The translations under genes and the position numbers were made by a program. From positions 1-64,000 of the forward strand of contig CALXIA010000002.1 of assembly GCA_944388245.1 (NCBI GenBank): a DNA stretch of 64,000 nucleotides, given 5' to 3'. The stretch is from an uncultured Gemmiger sp. Its GTDB lineage: Bacteria; Bacillota; Clostridia; Oscillospirales; Ruminococcaceae. Positions 26,497-36,328 of the stretch are shown one piece after another. Position 1 is the first letter of the stretch; each line of letters opens with the position of its first letter. The notes below the pieces were generated by a model. The model made no database searches. It saw nothing but the letters and a program-made list of their open reading frames with translations, and was not told the DNA's origin.

Positions 26497-28005
26497 TCAG
26501 TCGTGCAGGAAATCCAGGGTGATCTCGTAGGGGCTGTCCACCGCGTCCTGCAGCTTGGCTTCTTTTTTGTACTTGGCCAGGATGGCGGCGGTCTTGGCCG
26601 GATCAGCCAGGGTGCCGGCGCCGGCGATGCAGCCGCCGGGGCAGCCCATGCCCTCCAGCAGGTACCCGTTGTACTTGCCCGCCTTGGCCATCATCAGCAG
26701 CTTTTTGCAGTCGGCCAGGCCCTGGGCGCTGGCGATCTTGACCTCCCGGTCCGGATCCATCCGGTGGATGGCGTCGGCCACCGCCTGCGCCACGCCGCCG
26801 CTCACGGCAAAGCCGCGGCCCGCGGCAGTGCCCCGGTCCAGATCGCCCTCTTCCTCCAGAATGCCAAAGTCCACCTCCCGGGCCTCGAACATCCCCATCA
26901 ACTCCTCAAAGGTCAGCACAAAGTCCACGTCGCTGCGGATGGTGCGCCGGCTGGCCTCCAGCTTCTTGGCGGAGCAGGGCCCGATAAAGGCCACCTTGAT
27001 ATTCTTGTGTTGCTTTTTCACAAGGCGGGCGGTCAGCACCATGGGGGTCATGGCCATGCTGATGCAGTGGGCCAGTTCCGGGAACAGCTTCTTGGCCATC
27101 ACGCTCCAGGACGGGCAGCAGCTGGTGGCCATGAAGGGCTGATGCTCCGGCACTTCGCGCAAAAAGTCCTTGGCCTCCTCCACGGTGCACAGATCAGCGC
27201 CGATGGCCACCTCCACCACGTCGGCAAAGCCCAACTGCTTCATGGCGGCGGTGAATTTCTCCGGGGTCAGGCCGGGGAACTGGTTGATAAAGGCCGGGGC
27301 CAGGATGGCGAACACCCGGTCACCCTGCTGGATGGACTGGATCAGCTGGAAGATCTGGCCCTTGTCCGAGATGGCGCCGAAGGGGCAGTTCACCAGGCAC
27401 ATGCCGCAGGACACGCACTTGTCGTAGTCGATCTCGGCGCGGCCGAACTCGTCCGATTTGATGGCGTTCATCCCGCAGGCCTGGGCGCAGGGCCGCTCCA
27501 TCTTCACAATGGCGTGGTAGGGGCAGGCGTCTACACACTTGCCGCACTTGATGCACAGGTCCTGGTCAATGTGGCTCAGCCCGTTGCGGAAAGAGATCGC
27601 CTTCTTGGGGCAGACCTCCTGGCAGGGATGGGCCAGACAGCCCTGGCACATGGCGGTCACCTTGACCAGTTTTTCCGGGCAGCTGTTGCAGGCGAACTTG
27701 ATCACGTTGATCAGCGGCGGATCGTAGTATTTCTCCGCGATGGCGCTGTGCTCCACGCCGGCGCTGGCGGGCACCTGGGTGTCCACCGGGCGCAGGGGCA
27801 GGCCCATAGCCAGCCGGATGCGCTCGCTCACGATCGCCCGCTCCAGAAAGATGTTGTGCCGCAGTTTGCCGATCTCGCCGGGCACGATCTTAAAGGGCAG
27901 GGTGGTCATCTTTTCCGCGTAGTTTCCGCCTTCGTAGGACATCCGGGCCACTTCGGTAAAAACCTTGCGGCGAATATCGATCACGGGGGTGTAGATTCCT
28001 CGCAT
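26497..28005 (-). CDS. [FeFe] hydrogenase, group B-like
   Basis: 502 residues. N-terminal YTPVIDIRRKVFTEVARMSYEG is typical of group B clostridial enzymes. A cysteine-rich central part (about 110-215) holds ferredoxin-like clusters: CQGCLAHPCQEVCP, CIKCGKCVDACPYHAI, CVSCGMCLVNCP. The H-cluster domain shows L1 TSCCPSW, L2 IGPCSAKKLE and L3 EGMGCPGGCIAG; L2 and L3 deviate from the catalytic group A forms in the way group B proteins do. It probably evolves or senses H2 using ferredoxin; biochemical role of group B is less settled. Start ATG 28005 with GAAAGGAG. Confidence 0.88.
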   Translation of the reverse strand: MRGIYTPVIDIRRKVFTEVARMSYEGGNYAEKMTTLPFKIVPGEIGKLRHNIFLERAIVSERIRLAMGLPLRPVDTQVPASAGVEHSAIAEKYYDPPLINVIKFACNSCPEKLVKVTAMCQGCLAHPCQEVCPKKAISFRNGLSHIDQDLCIKCGKCVDACPYHAIVKMERPCAQACGMNAIKSDEFGRAEIDYDKCVSCGMCLVNCPFGAISDKGQIFQLIQSIQQGDRVFAILAPAFINQFPGLTPEKFTAAMKQLGFADVVEVAIGADLCTVEEAKDFLREVPEHQPFMATSCCPSWSVMAKKLFPELAHCISMAMTPMVLTARLVKKQHKNIKVAFIGPCSAKKLEASRRTIRSDVDFVLTFEELMGMFEAREVDFGILEEEGDLDRGTAAGRGFAVSGGVAQAVADAIHRMDPDREVKIASAQGLADCKKLLMMAKAGKYNGYLLEGMGCPGGCIAGAGTLADPAKTAAILAKYKKEAKLQDAVDSPYEITLDFLHD

Positions 28006-28040
28006 GGTGGTACTCCTTTCACACTTCGAGTCTCGTCAAA

Positions 28041-28069
28041 AGAATAACACAAAACCCGCCCGCCGCCAA
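28041..28069 (-). promoter_or_regulatory. Candidate promoter for the hydrogenase gene
   Basis: Minus-strand TTGGCG (28069-28064), 17 bases, TATTCT (28046-28041). Moderately good match in the gap after mtaB. Confidence 0.5.
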
Positions 28070-28108
28070 GGGGCAAGGCGCAGTTTCTTCGCTGATTTTG
28101 CAGCTTTT

Positions 28109-29407
28109 TCAATCGGCTGCCAGCCGGGCGCGGCTGTGTTCGCCCTCCCAGGGGCCCAGTTCCACCGGCACCACATCGCCGCCGGTGTGGCCGGGGGCGC
28201 TCACCACCACCGGCAGATACAGCCGGGTGTAGCCAGTGAACAGGGTAGCGGAGAGAGGTTTCTCCAGCAGCACTTCCTCCCGCTGCCCTTCCATGGCCGC
28301 CGCCAGCCGGGCCCGGGCCGCGTCCGCCGCCCGCTGCATCCGGTGCACCCGGGCGGCCTTTTCCGCCTCCGAAACCTGGTCGGGGAACGCCGCCGCCGGG
28401 GTGCCCGGCCGGGCGGAGTAGGGGAACACGTGTACCTTCAAAAAGCCGAAAGATTCCACAAACGCCAGGCTCTGGGCAAATTCCTCCTCCGTTTCGCCGG
28501 GAAAGCCCACGATCACGTCGGTGGTGAAACTCACATTCCCGCCAAAAGCCGCCCGCAGCTTGTCCGCCACGGTCACATACTGGGCGGTGTCGTAGATCCG
28601 GCGCATCCGCCGCAGGGTGGCGTCGCAGCCGCTCTGCAGCGAGAGGTGAAACTGGGGGCACAGGCTCTTTACCCCCGCCAGAATTTCGATCTCGCTGTCG
28701 GTCATCAGGTCCGGCTCCAGGCTGCCCAGCCGGATGCGCCGGATGCCCTCCACCTGCCCGCAGGCGGCGGTCAGCCGGGCCAGGGTGGAGCCGGTGTCCT
28801 TGCCGTAGCTGGACAGATTGATGCCCGCCAGCACCGCCTCCCGATAGCCCGCGTCGGCCAGGGTGCGCAGTTCCGCCAGGATGCTGGCCTCGCTGCGGCT
28901 GCGCACCCGTCCCCGCGCCCGGGGGATCACGCAGTAGGCGCACTGCCGGTCGCAGCCGTCCTCCACCTTGAGGAACGCCCGGGTGTGCCCTTCAAACCGC
29001 TCCATAGGCAGCTCCTCAAAGGCCTCGCCCCGCTGGTGAGGGGCGATCTCCACCAGCCGCTCCCCGCTGTCCAGCACCCGCTGCACCTTCGCCAGCAGAC
29101 CCCGCCGGTCGGTGCTGCCGGTCACCAGATCGGCCTCCTCCACGGCGGCGGCCTCTTCGGGGAACGCCTGGGGATAGCAGCCGGTCAGCACTGTCACGGC
29201 GCCGGGGTTCTCCCGCTTGGCCCGGCGCAGCCACTGACGGCTCTTTTTGTCGCCGCCGGCGGTCACGGTGCAGCTGTTCACGATGTACACGTCCGCCGGC
29301 TCGTCCTTGCCGGCCAGGGTGTAGCCGTTCTGGCAGAACAGCTGCTGCAGGGCCCCGGTCTCGTTCTGGTTGACCTTGCAGCCCAGCGTATAAAAACTCA
29401 CGCGCAT
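28109..29407 (-). CDS. mtaB: tRNA (N6-threonylcarbamoyladenosine)-methylthiotransferase MtaB
   Basis: 432-residue radical-SAM methylthiotransferase that converts t6A37 to ms2t6A in tRNA. N-terminal UPF0004 domain: FYTLGCKVNQNETGAL, IVNSCTVTAGGDKKSRQ, LTGCYPQ (three cluster cysteines). The radical-SAM triplet is EDGCDRQCAYCVIPRARG. The C-terminal TRAM-like part is present. The GCKVNQ motif separates MtaB from MiaB. Start ATG 29407 follows GCGAGGAAACACT; a TTG five codons upstream is not supported. Confidence 0.95.
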   Translation of the reverse strand: MRVSFYTLGCKVNQNETGALQQLFCQNGYTLAGKDEPADVYIVNSCTVTAGGDKKSRQWLRRAKRENPGAVTVLTGCYPQAFPEEAAAVEEADLVTGSTDRRGLLAKVQRVLDSGERLVEIAPHQRGEAFEELPMERFEGHTRAFLKVEDGCDRQCAYCVIPRARGRVRSRSEASILAELRTLADAGYREAVLAGINLSSYGKDTGSTLARLTAACGQVEGIRRIRLGSLEPDLMTDSEIEILAGVKSLCPQFHLSLQSGCDATLRRMRRIYDTAQYVTVADKLRAAFGGNVSFTTDVIVGFPGETEEEFAQSLAFVESFGFLKVHVFPYSARPGTPAAAFPDQVSEAEKAARVHRMQRAADAARARLAAAMEGQREEVLLEKPLSATLFTGYTRLYLPVVVSAPGHTGGDVVPVELGPWEGEHSRARLAAD

Positions 29408-29463
29408 AGTGTTTCCTCGCAAAAATGGGATTTCGCCAGGTCATCCGGACCTGCGTATACCTT

Positions 29464-29492
29464 ATTATACCGAAATCCGTCCTCCGGCACAA
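29464..29492 (-). promoter_or_regulatory. SigA-type promoter for mtaB
   Basis: Minus-strand TTGTGC (29492-29487), 17-base spacer, consensus TATAAT (29469-29464). Confidence 0.75.
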
Positions 29493-29567
29493 CCGTCCCC
29501 ATGACTAATTTGCGGCCCTGTCCCATATACATACGGTAAAGATCAATGGGGAAGTGAGGAACGCATC

Positions 29568-30746
29568 ATGAAACAATGTATCGCGGCGCTGCTGGCGCTG
29601 CTCCTGCTGATCGGGCTGCCGGTTTCCGCCGCGGAGACCGACGCGGCGCAAACCCCGCAGCCGTTTTCCTTCGCGCAGCCGGATTTCGATGTGCCCTGCC
29701 GGGCCGCCGTGCTCATGGACCAGACCACCGGGGCCATCCTTTACGAGAAGCTGCCGGACGAGCGGCTGCCCATCGCCTCCATCACCAAGGTGATGACCCT
29801 GCTGCTCACCTTTGAGGCGCTGGAGGCCGGCCGCATCCATCTGGAAGACATCGTGCCGGTGAGCGAGCACGCCTACGATATGGGCGGCAGCCAGATCTGG
29901 CTGGAGCCGGGCGAGCAGCTCACCCTGCAGGAGATGCTCAAGGCCATCTGTGTGGCCAGCGCCAACGACGCGGCGGTGGCGGTGGCGGAGTATGTGGGCG
30001 GCAGTGAGGCGGCCTTTGTGGAGATGATGAACGCCAAAGCCCAGGAACTGGGCCTGACCGGCACCCATTTTGCCAACGCCTGCGGCCTGGACGCCAGCGG
30101 TCATCTGTCCACCGCCCGGGACGTGGCGATGCTCAGCCGGGAGATGCTCACCAAACATCCCGAGGTCACCCAGTACACCGCCATCTGGACCGACAGCCTG
30201 CGGGGCGGCCAGACCCAGCTGGTCAACACCAACAAGCTGCTGCGCCGGTATGAGGGGATCACCGGCCTCAAGACCGGCACCACCAGCGGGGCGGGCATCT
30301 GCATCACCGCCAGCGCCACCCGGGACGGCTTGTCCCTGATCGCGGTGGTGCTGGGGGCCGCCAGCAGCGCCGACCGGTTCGCCGCCGCCACCACCCTGCT
30401 GGACTACGGCTTCGCGAACTTTGAGAGCGCCGCCGCGCCGCTGCCGGAAAACGCGCCCCTGACCCTGCCGGTGACCCTGGGGGACAGCGACCGGGTGACG
30501 CTGGCCTATCAGCTGCCCGGCGCGCTGCTGGTGCCCAAGGGCGGCGCGGCCGCTCTGCGGGCGGAACTGACCCTTCCGGAGCGGCTGGAAGCCCCGGTGG
30601 AAACGGACGCCCCGGTGGGCGCCGTGCGGCTGTTCTCCGGGGACCAGCTGCTGGGCGAGTACCCGGTGCTGACGGCCGGTCCGGTGGCCCGGCGAACCCT
30701 GTCCACCGCCTTTTTCGCCCTGCTGAAAGAGCTTTCCCGGCTGTGA
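29568..30746 (+). CDS. D-alanyl-D-alanine carboxypeptidase (DacA/DacF type)
   Basis: 392 residues, exported: signal peptide [20 protein letters not shown] with likely cleavage after SAA. Penicillin-binding motifs are in order: SITK (nucleophile Ser71, Lys74), SAN (131-133), KTG (235-237). A beta-rich C-terminal domain follows, but no amphipathic anchor helix is obvious. It trims the terminal D-Ala of peptidoglycan stem peptides. DacF-type paralogues act in spore cortex; this cannot be separated from DacA here. No SigA promoter is clear in the mtaB-dac gap. Start ATG 29568 follows GGGGAAGTGAGGAA. Confidence 0.92.
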   Translation: MKQCIAALLALLLLIGLPVSAAETDAAQTPQPFSFAQPDFDVPCRAAVLMDQTTGAILYEKLPDERLPIASITKVMTLLLTFEALEAGRIHLEDIVPVSEHAYDMGGSQIWLEPGEQLTLQEMLKAICVASANDAAVAVAEYVGGSEAAFVEMMNAKAQELGLTGTHFANACGLDASGHLSTARDVAMLSREMLTKHPEVTQYTAIWTDSLRGGQTQLVNTNKLLRRYEGITGLKTGTTSGAGICITASATRDGLSLIAVVLGAASSADRFAAATTLLDYGFANFESAAAPLPENAPLTLPVTLGDSDRVTLAYQLPGALLVPKGGAAALRAELTLPERLEAPVETDAPVGAVRLFSGDQLLGEYPVLTAGPVARRTLSTAFFALLKELSRL

Positions 30747-30798
30747 GCGCGGCCAAAAAAGAAACTCCGCTTTTTCTGTCAAACTTGAAGCGTCTGCC

Positions 30799-30827
30799 TT
30801 GACAGTCCCCCGGCAAAACGGTATAGT
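30799..30827 (+). promoter_or_regulatory. SigA-type promoter for pgi
   Basis: Consensus TTGACA (30799-30804), 17 bases, TATAGT (30822-30827). Confidence 0.85.
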
Positions 30828-30864
30828 TATTACAAGACATCCACTGCTAAAGGGAGGCAGACGC

Positions 30865-32202
30865 ATGAGCGTAAAATTCAATGCAAAACACCTGAAAGGG
30901 TTTGTGCGTGACGAGGAGTTCGCCGCCATTTACCCCCAGGTGGAACTGGCGCACCAGATGCTGGAGAGCAAGAGCGGCCCGGGCAACGATTTTCTGGGCT
31001 GGACCGATCTCCCGGTCGCCTATGATAAAGAGGAGTTTGCCCGCATCAAGGCCGCCGCGGCCCGCATCCGGTCGGACAGCGACGTGCTGGTGGTCATCGG
31101 CATCGGCGGTTCCTATCTGGGCGCCCGCGCCGTGATCGAGGCGGTCAAGGGTATGCTGTACAACTGCACCGTGCAGGGCGGGCCCCAGATCTTCTTTGCC
31201 GGCAATTCCATCAGCCCGGCCTATCTGCAGGACATTCTGGACTGCTGCCGCGGCAAGCGGGTCAGCGTGAATGTGATCTCCAAATCCGGCACCACCACCG
31301 AGCCTGCCCTGGCCTTCCGGGTCTTCAAGAAATATCTGGAAGACACCGTGGGCGTCGAGGAGGCCCGCCGCCGGATCTACGCCACCACCGACCGGGCCCG
31401 CGGCACCCTGAAGCAGCTGGCGGACGCCCAGGGGTGGGAGACCTTCGTGGTGCCCGACGATGTGGGCGGCCGGTATTCGGTGCTCACCGCCGTGGGCCTG
31501 CTGCCCATCGCCTGCGCGGGCTGCGACATCGACGCGCTGATGAAGGGCGCGGCCGACGCCATGGCCGAGTATTCGGTCCTCAGCCCGGACAACGCCTGCT
31601 ACCGCTACGCGGCGGCCCGCAACATCCTGTACCGCAAGGGCAAGGCTGTGGAACTGATGGCCTGCTATGAGCCCAACTTCACCATGATGAACGAGTGGTA
31701 CAAACAGCTGTACGGCGAGAGCGAGGGCAAGGACCAGAAGGGTCTGATGCCCACCAGCGTGGTCTTCTCCACCGACCTTCATTCCATGGGCCAGTTCGTG
31801 CAGGACGGCGCCCGCATCATGTTTGAGACGGTGGTGGATATCAAGAAGCCCGCCCGCGATCTGTTCATCGAGCGCAGCGCCGACAACTATGACGGGCTGG
31901 ACTTCCTGGCGGACCAGAACATGAGCGTGGTCAACCACAAGGCGCTGGAGGGCACCGTGCTGGCCCACACCGACGGCGGCGTGCCCAACATCCTGCTGGA
32001 GGTGGACGGCCTGTCCGAGTACGATCTGGGCGGCCTGATCTACTTCTTCGAGCGGGCCTGCGCGATCAGCGGCTATCTGCTGGGCGTGAATCCCTTTGAC
32101 CAGCCCGGCGTGGAAAGCTACAAGAAAAACATGTTCGCGCTGCTGGGCAAACCCGGATATGAGGACCGCAAGGCGGAACTGGAATCCAAACTGGCAGACT
32201 GA
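30865..32202 (+). CDS. pgi: Glucose-6-phosphate isomerase
   Basis: 445 residues, the short bacterial PGI form. It interconverts glucose-6-phosphate and fructose-6-phosphate. Seen: [27 protein letters not shown] (sugar-phosphate site), [15 protein letters not shown], and the C-terminal signature region ([20 protein letters not shown]) with the catalytic Lys. Start ATG 30865 follows AAGGGAGG; the frame upstream crosses the promoter. The small P-loop gene follows 46 bases later and may be co-transcribed. Confidence 0.97.
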   Translation: MSVKFNAKHLKGFVRDEEFAAIYPQVELAHQMLESKSGPGNDFLGWTDLPVAYDKEEFARIKAAAARIRSDSDVLVVIGIGGSYLGARAVIEAVKGMLYNCTVQGGPQIFFAGNSISPAYLQDILDCCRGKRVSVNVISKSGTTTEPALAFRVFKKYLEDTVGVEEARRRIYATTDRARGTLKQLADAQGWETFVVPDDVGGRYSVLTAVGLLPIACAGCDIDALMKGAADAMAEYSVLSPDNACYRYAAARNILYRKGKAVELMACYEPNFTMMNEWYKQLYGESEGKDQKGLMPTSVVFSTDLHSMGQFVQDGARIMFETVVDIKKPARDLFIERSADNYDGLDFLADQNMSVVNHKALEGTVLAHTDGGVPNILLEVDGLSEYDLGGLIYFFERACAISGYLLGVNPFDQPGVESYKKNMFALLGKPGYEDRKAELESKLAD

Positions 32203-32248
32203 TCCCCCGCACTGGTTGCAGTGTGAAAATACAAGGAGGTATACCCTT

Positions 32249-32653
32249 ATGATTCAACTTATCGTCGGCACCAAAGGCTCCGGCAAGACCAAGACCCTGG
32301 TGGATATGATCAACGCCGGCACCCGCACCACCTCCGGCAACGTGGTGGTCATCGAGAAGGGCATGCAGCTCACATACGATATCGACCACAAGGCCCGTCT
32401 GGTGGATATGGACGAGTACCGCGTGGCCGGCGCCGACATGTTCTACGGCTTTGTCGCGGGCGTGCTGGCCGGGAACTACGACATCACCGAACTGTATATC
32501 GACGGCGTGCTGAAGGTGCTGGACCATGACGTGGCCGCTCTGGGCAAGGTGCTGGATCAGCTGAACGCCATCGCGGGCGAGAGCCTGAAGCTGGTGGTCA
32601 CCGTTTCGGCCGACCGCGATTCTCTGCCGGAGAGCGTTTCCAAGTATCTGTAA
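32249..32653 (+). CDS. Small P-loop protein of unknown function
   Basis: 134 residues. The N-terminus is a clear P-loop (MIQLIVGTKGSGKTKTLVDM, Walker A GTKGSGKT at about 7-14). A possible Walker B is ELYIDGVLKVLDHD. No further domain is recognised. It is shorter than kinases and GTPases with this loop, so it may be a nucleotide-binding switch. ATG 32249 follows CAAGGAGGTATACC, a strong ribosome site. It lies after pgi and before the yceD promoter. Confidence 0.75.
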   Translation: MIQLIVGTKGSGKTKTLVDMINAGTRTTSGNVVVIEKGMQLTYDIDHKARLVDMDEYRVAGADMFYGFVAGVLAGNYDITELYIDGVLKVLDHDVAALGKVLDQLNAIAGESLKLVVTVSADRDSLPESVSKYL

Positions 32654-32791
32654 TCTGCCGCAGGGCAGACCATGGGCGGCGGGGGCCGGATCTGGCCCCC
32701 GCCGTATCCGTATGCCGGCCCGGAAAGCGGGAATTCCGGCTTTATTTCGGAAGAAAATGCCAAAAAAGTTGATTTCCGCTGGATTTTATGG

Positions 32792-32820
32792 TTGACAAAC
32801 CATTGTACAGTGGGTATAAT
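32792..32820 (+). promoter_or_regulatory. SigA-type promoter for yceD-rpmF
   Basis: Consensus TTGACA (32792-32797), 17 bases, consensus TATAAT (32815-32820). Upstream, 32678-32703 is a GGCGGGGGCC / GGCCCCCGCC hairpin without a T-run, possibly a weak terminator for the previous gene. Confidence 0.9.
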
Positions 32821-32845
32821 TGATAAGCGGCCTTTGAGGTAGACT

Positions 32846-33349
32846 ATGCAATTTGATCTGAAACAGTTCCTGCACAACGGGCGGGAGCCCTGGCGGCAAT
32901 CCTTTACGGTGGATCTGCGGCATGCGGATTTTCCGGGATATACGGTGGACGCGCCGGCGTCGGCACAGTTCGCGGCCTATCCCGGCCAGGCGGATGTGGA
33001 ACTGGTGCTCCGGGTGGAGTCGCAGGTCTGCGCATCCTGTGCCCGATGCCTGGCGCCTGTGCGCCAGCCGGTGTGTTTTGAGCGCCGGTGGCTGGTCCGG
33101 CCATCCGATCCTGACAGCGAGGAGTTCGAGCTTCCCCTGGCGGAGAACGGTGCGCTGGATCTGGACGAGCTGGTGTATCAGGAACTGGTGCTGGAGGTCG
33201 AGCCCGTGCTGCTGTGCAGCCCGGATTGTCAGGGACTTTGCCCCGTATGCGGACAACCAAAAGCGGCAGGCTGTGCCTGTCAGCGGCAGGCCGGCGATGA
33301 TGCCCCCGCAGACGCAAGGCTGAGTATATTGAAACAACTGCTTCAATGA
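32846..33349 (+). CDS. yceD: YceD/DUF177 family protein
   Basis: 167 residues, probable ribosome- or 23S-rRNA-associated protein that is nearly always encoded just before rpmF. Four cysteines typical of the family are present: CASCARCLAPV and LLCSPDCQGLCPVCGQP, likely a zinc site. Residues SPDCQGLCPVCG are the family signature. rpmF starts 28 bases downstream with CGAGGAGGTG. Function in bacteria is only partly known (23S rRNA accumulation in E. coli). Confidence 0.9.
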   Translation: MQFDLKQFLHNGREPWRQSFTVDLRHADFPGYTVDAPASAQFAAYPGQADVELVLRVESQVCASCARCLAPVRQPVCFERRWLVRPSDPDSEEFELPLAENGALDLDELVYQELVLEVEPVLLCSPDCQGLCPVCGQPKAAGCACQRQAGDDAPADARLSILKQLLQ

Positions 33350-33377
33350 CAGAATTCCATCGAGGAGGTGCTTAAAG

Positions 33378-33560
33378 ATGGCAGTACCCAAGAGAAAGGT
33401 TTCCAAGGCACGGCGTGACAAGCGTCGCTCCTCTGTGTGGAAGCTGGAGGCCCCCGCTCTGGTCAAGTGCGAACAGTGCGGCGAGTACAAACTCCCCCAC
33501 CAGGTATGCGGCAACTGCGGCTACTACAAGGGCAAGGAAATCGTCAAGAAGGAAGCCTGA
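33378..33560 (+). CDS. rpmF: 50S ribosomal protein L32
   Basis: 60-residue ribosomal protein. MAVPKRKVSKARRDKRRSSVWKL-type N-terminus (first residues MAVPKRKVSKARRDKRR) and the zinc-ribbon cysteines CEQCGEYKLPHQVCGNCGYY, i.e. the four-Cys form. Co-transcribed with yceD and followed by a terminator. Confidence 0.98.
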   Translation: MAVPKRKVSKARRDKRRSSVWKLEAPALVKCEQCGEYKLPHQVCGNCGYYKGKEIVKKEA

Positions 33561-33577
33561 TTCAGGTTTTCAGTGCA

Positions 33578-33605
33578 AAGGGGAGGGCTTGCCTTCCCCT
33601 TTTTG
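33578..33605 (+). terminator. Terminator after rpmF
   Basis: AAGGGGAGGG-CTT-GCCTTCCCCTT with one G-U pair, then TTTTT. The DUF512 gene begins 32 bases later with its own ribosome site but no visible promoter. Confidence 0.85.
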
Positions 33606-33636
33606 CTTTGTTTATCCCACAGGAGGTTGACCGATT

Positions 33637-34947
33637 ATGGCGGTGCGCGTACAGCAGGTGGAAAAGGGCTCGGCGGCCGAGCGGCTGGGCATCCGGCCCG
33701 GTTCAGTGCTTCTCTCGGCGGACGGCAACGAACTCAACGATATGCTGGACTACCAGTTCTATACCTCCGGCGCGTCCTTTCAGCTGGCGGTCTCCACCGA
33801 GGGCCATCTGGACTATCTCCAGGTGGACAAGACCGAGTATGAGCCGCTGGGCTGCGGATTTGAGACCTATCTGATCGACCAGAAACATTCCTGCGCCAAC
33901 CACTGCATGTTCTGCTTTATCGATCAGCTGCCTCCCGGTATGCGGGATACCCTCTATTTCAAGGACGACGATGAGCGGTTGAGTTTTCTGTTCGGCAACT
34001 ACGTCACCCTGACCAATCTCAGCCCCCATGAGGTGGAGCGGATCAAGGCCATGCACATCAGCCCCATCAACATCTCGGTGCACACCACCAACCCGCAGCT
34101 GCGGGTGCGGATGATGGCCAACAAGCGGGCGGGGGAGGTGCTGGACTACCTGCCCCAGTTCGCCGCCGCGGGCATTGAGATGAACTGCCAGCTGGTGCTC
34201 TGCCGCGGCGTCAACGACGGGGACGAGTTGCGCCGGACCCTGCGGGATCTGAAGGCGCTGGCTCCCCATGTGAAGAGCATCGCGGCGGTGCCCAGCGGCC
34301 TGACCCGCTATCGGGACAAACTTTATAAACTGACCCCCTACGACCCGGCCAGCGCCGCCCAGGTGCTGGATATCCTGGAATCCTTCGGCAGCGAGTGCCG
34401 GGATGAACTGGGTACCCGCCTGGTCTACCCGGGGGACGAATGGTATCTGCTGGCCGGCCGGCCCATTCCTTCCGCGGATTTCTATGAGGAGTATCCCCAG
34501 CTGGAGAACGGGGTGGGCATGTGGCGCAAGTTCCACGATGAATTTCTGGACGAGTTGTTCCGGCCCCGCCGGGTCTGGCTGCCCCGCCGGATGGACGTGG
34601 TCACCGGCACCCTGGCCGCGCCGCTGATCCACCGGCTCATGGAAGAGTTGAACCGGAAATTTCCGGCGGTGAAGGTGGCGGTGCATCCGATCCAGAACGA
34701 TTTCTTCGGTGGGAACGTGAGCGTGGCCGGCCTTGTGACCGCCACCGATATCCTGGCCCAGTGCAAGGGCAAGCTGACCAGCCGGGTGCTGGGCGTGCCG
34801 GACGTTATGCTGCGGGACGAAAAGGATATGTTCCTGGACAGCATCACCATTTCGCAGCTGGAAAAGCGGCTGGGGGCGCGCATCAAGATCCTTCCCTCGG
34901 ACGGTGCGGGCACGCTGCGCGCTGTGCTGGGGGAAAAGACCAACTGA
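33637..34947 (+). CDS. DUF512 protein with PDZ-like and radical SAM-like domains
   Basis: 436 residues. N-terminal PDZ-like part (VQQVEKGSAAERLGIRPGSV, about 4-60). It is followed by a cysteine cluster CANHCMFCFIDQLPPGMRDTLYFKDDDE that resembles a radical-SAM CxxxCxxC site (HSCANHCMFC). The C-terminal DUF512 domain includes VVTGTLAAPLIHRLM and PDVMLRDEKDMFLD. The family usually lies next to der, as here (22 bases apart), hinting at a ribosome- or translation-linked role. No experimentally defined function is known to me. Confidence 0.88.
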   Translation: MAVRVQQVEKGSAAERLGIRPGSVLLSADGNELNDMLDYQFYTSGASFQLAVSTEGHLDYLQVDKTEYEPLGCGFETYLIDQKHSCANHCMFCFIDQLPPGMRDTLYFKDDDERLSFLFGNYVTLTNLSPHEVERIKAMHISPINISVHTTNPQLRVRMMANKRAGEVLDYLPQFAAAGIEMNCQLVLCRGVNDGDELRRTLRDLKALAPHVKSIAAVPSGLTRYRDKLYKLTPYDPASAAQVLDILESFGSECRDELGTRLVYPGDEWYLLAGRPIPSADFYEEYPQLENGVGMWRKFHDEFLDELFRPRRVWLPRRMDVVTGTLAAPLIHRLMEELNRKFPAVKVAVHPIQNDFFGGNVSVAGLVTATDILAQCKGKLTSRVLGVPDVMLRDEKDMFLDSITISQLEKRLGARIKILPSDGAGTLRAVLGEKTN

Positions 34948-34969
34948 ACCAAAGGAGGAGGCGACTGCT

Positions 34970-36301
34970 ATGCCGAAACCGATCGTGGCGGTGGTGGGGC
35001 GGCCCAACGTGGGCAAATCCACCCTGTTCAACAAGCTGATCGGCCAGCGTCTGGCCATCGTGGAGGATACTCCCGGCGTCACCCGGGACCGGATCTTCGG
35101 GGACTGCGAGTGGCAGAACCAGAAGTTCTTGCTGGTGGACACCGGCGGCCTGGAGCCTAATGTGGACGACGGGATGCTGCTGCACATGCGCCAGCAGGCC
35201 CAGCTGGCCATCGACTCGGCCGACTGTATCATCATGGTCACCGACCTGCGCGCCGGGGTCACCGCCCTGGATCAGGATGTGGCCAGCCTGCTCATGCGCA
35301 GCGGCAAGCCGGTGGTGCTGGCGGTCAACAAGTGCGACAAAGTGGGCGAGCCCCCCATGGAACTGTACGATTTCTATTCCCTGGGCCTGGGTGAGGTGAT
35401 CCCGGTATCCGCCGTGCATGGCCACGGCACCGGCGATCTGCTGGACGCGGTCTGCGCCCATCTGCCCAAGGGCGAGGAAACCGCGGAGGAGGACGACCGC
35501 ATCCCGGTGGCGGTGATCGGCCGGCCCAACGTGGGCAAATCCAGCCTGGTGAACTATATCCTGGGCGAAAACCGGATGATCGTGGCCAATGAGGCTGGCA
35601 CCACCCGGGACGCTATCGACAGCCCGGTGGAGAACCAGTACGGCAAGTTTATCTTTACCGATACCGCCGGTTTGCGCAAGAAGGCCAAGGTGGAGGACGG
35701 CGTGGAGCGGTACAGCGTGCTGCGCAGCCTGGCCGCGGTGGAGCGAAGCCGGGTCTGTGTGATCCTGATCGACGCCACCGAGGGCTTCACCGAGCAGGAC
35801 AGCAAGGTGGCCGGCTATGCCCATGAACAGGGCAAGGGCTGCATCATCGCGGTCAACAAGTGGGACGCGGTGGAAAAGGACGACAAGACCATGGACGCCA
35901 TGCGCAAAAAGCTCATGGACGATTTCAGCTTCATGTCCTACGCGCCCATCATCTTTATCAGCGCCCGCACCGGCCAGCGGGTGGACCGGCTCATGGAACT
36001 GATCCGGTACGTGGACGGGCAGAACGCCCTCCGGGTGACCACCGGCGTGCTGAACGAGCTGCTGGCCCGGGCCACCGCCCGGGTGCAGCCCCCCAGCGAC
36101 AAGGGACGGCGGCTCAAGATCTTCTATATGACCCAGGCCTCCACCCGGCCGCCCACGTTCGTCTGCTTTGTCAACCGGGCGGACCTGTTCCACTTCTCCT
36201 ACCAGCGGTATATCGAGAACCAGATCCGGGAGACCTTCGGGCTGGAGGGCACCCCGGTGCGGCTGCTCGTGCGGGAACGGGGCGACGGCAAGACCCGTTG
36301 A
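34970..36301 (+). CDS. der: Ribosome biogenesis GTPase Der
   Basis: 443 residues with two tandem GTPase domains and a KH-like C-terminal domain. G1 motifs GRPNVGKST (near 10) and GRPNVGKSS (near 180), switch DTPGVTRDR and EAGTTRDAID, G4 NKCDK and NKWDA. It helps assemble the 50S subunit. Start ATG 34970 follows AAAGGAGGAG. Next gene plsY begins 27 bases after its stop. Confidence 0.97.
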   Translation: MPKPIVAVVGRPNVGKSTLFNKLIGQRLAIVEDTPGVTRDRIFGDCEWQNQKFLLVDTGGLEPNVDDGMLLHMRQQAQLAIDSADCIIMVTDLRAGVTALDQDVASLLMRSGKPVVLAVNKCDKVGEPPMELYDFYSLGLGEVIPVSAVHGHGTGDLLDAVCAHLPKGEETAEEDDRIPVAVIGRPNVGKSSLVNYILGENRMIVANEAGTTRDAIDSPVENQYGKFIFTDTAGLRKKAKVEDGVERYSVLRSLAAVERSRVCVILIDATEGFTEQDSKVAGYAHEQGKGCIIAVNKWDAVEKDDKTMDAMRKKLMDDFSFMSYAPIIFISARTGQRVDRLMELIRYVDGQNALRVTTGVLNELLARATARVQPPSDKGRRLKIFYMTQASTRPPTFVCFVNRADLFHFSYQRYIENQIRETFGLEGTPVRLLVRERGDGKTR

Positions 36302-36328
36302 CCTTCATCACCTGAGGAGGTATCAGTC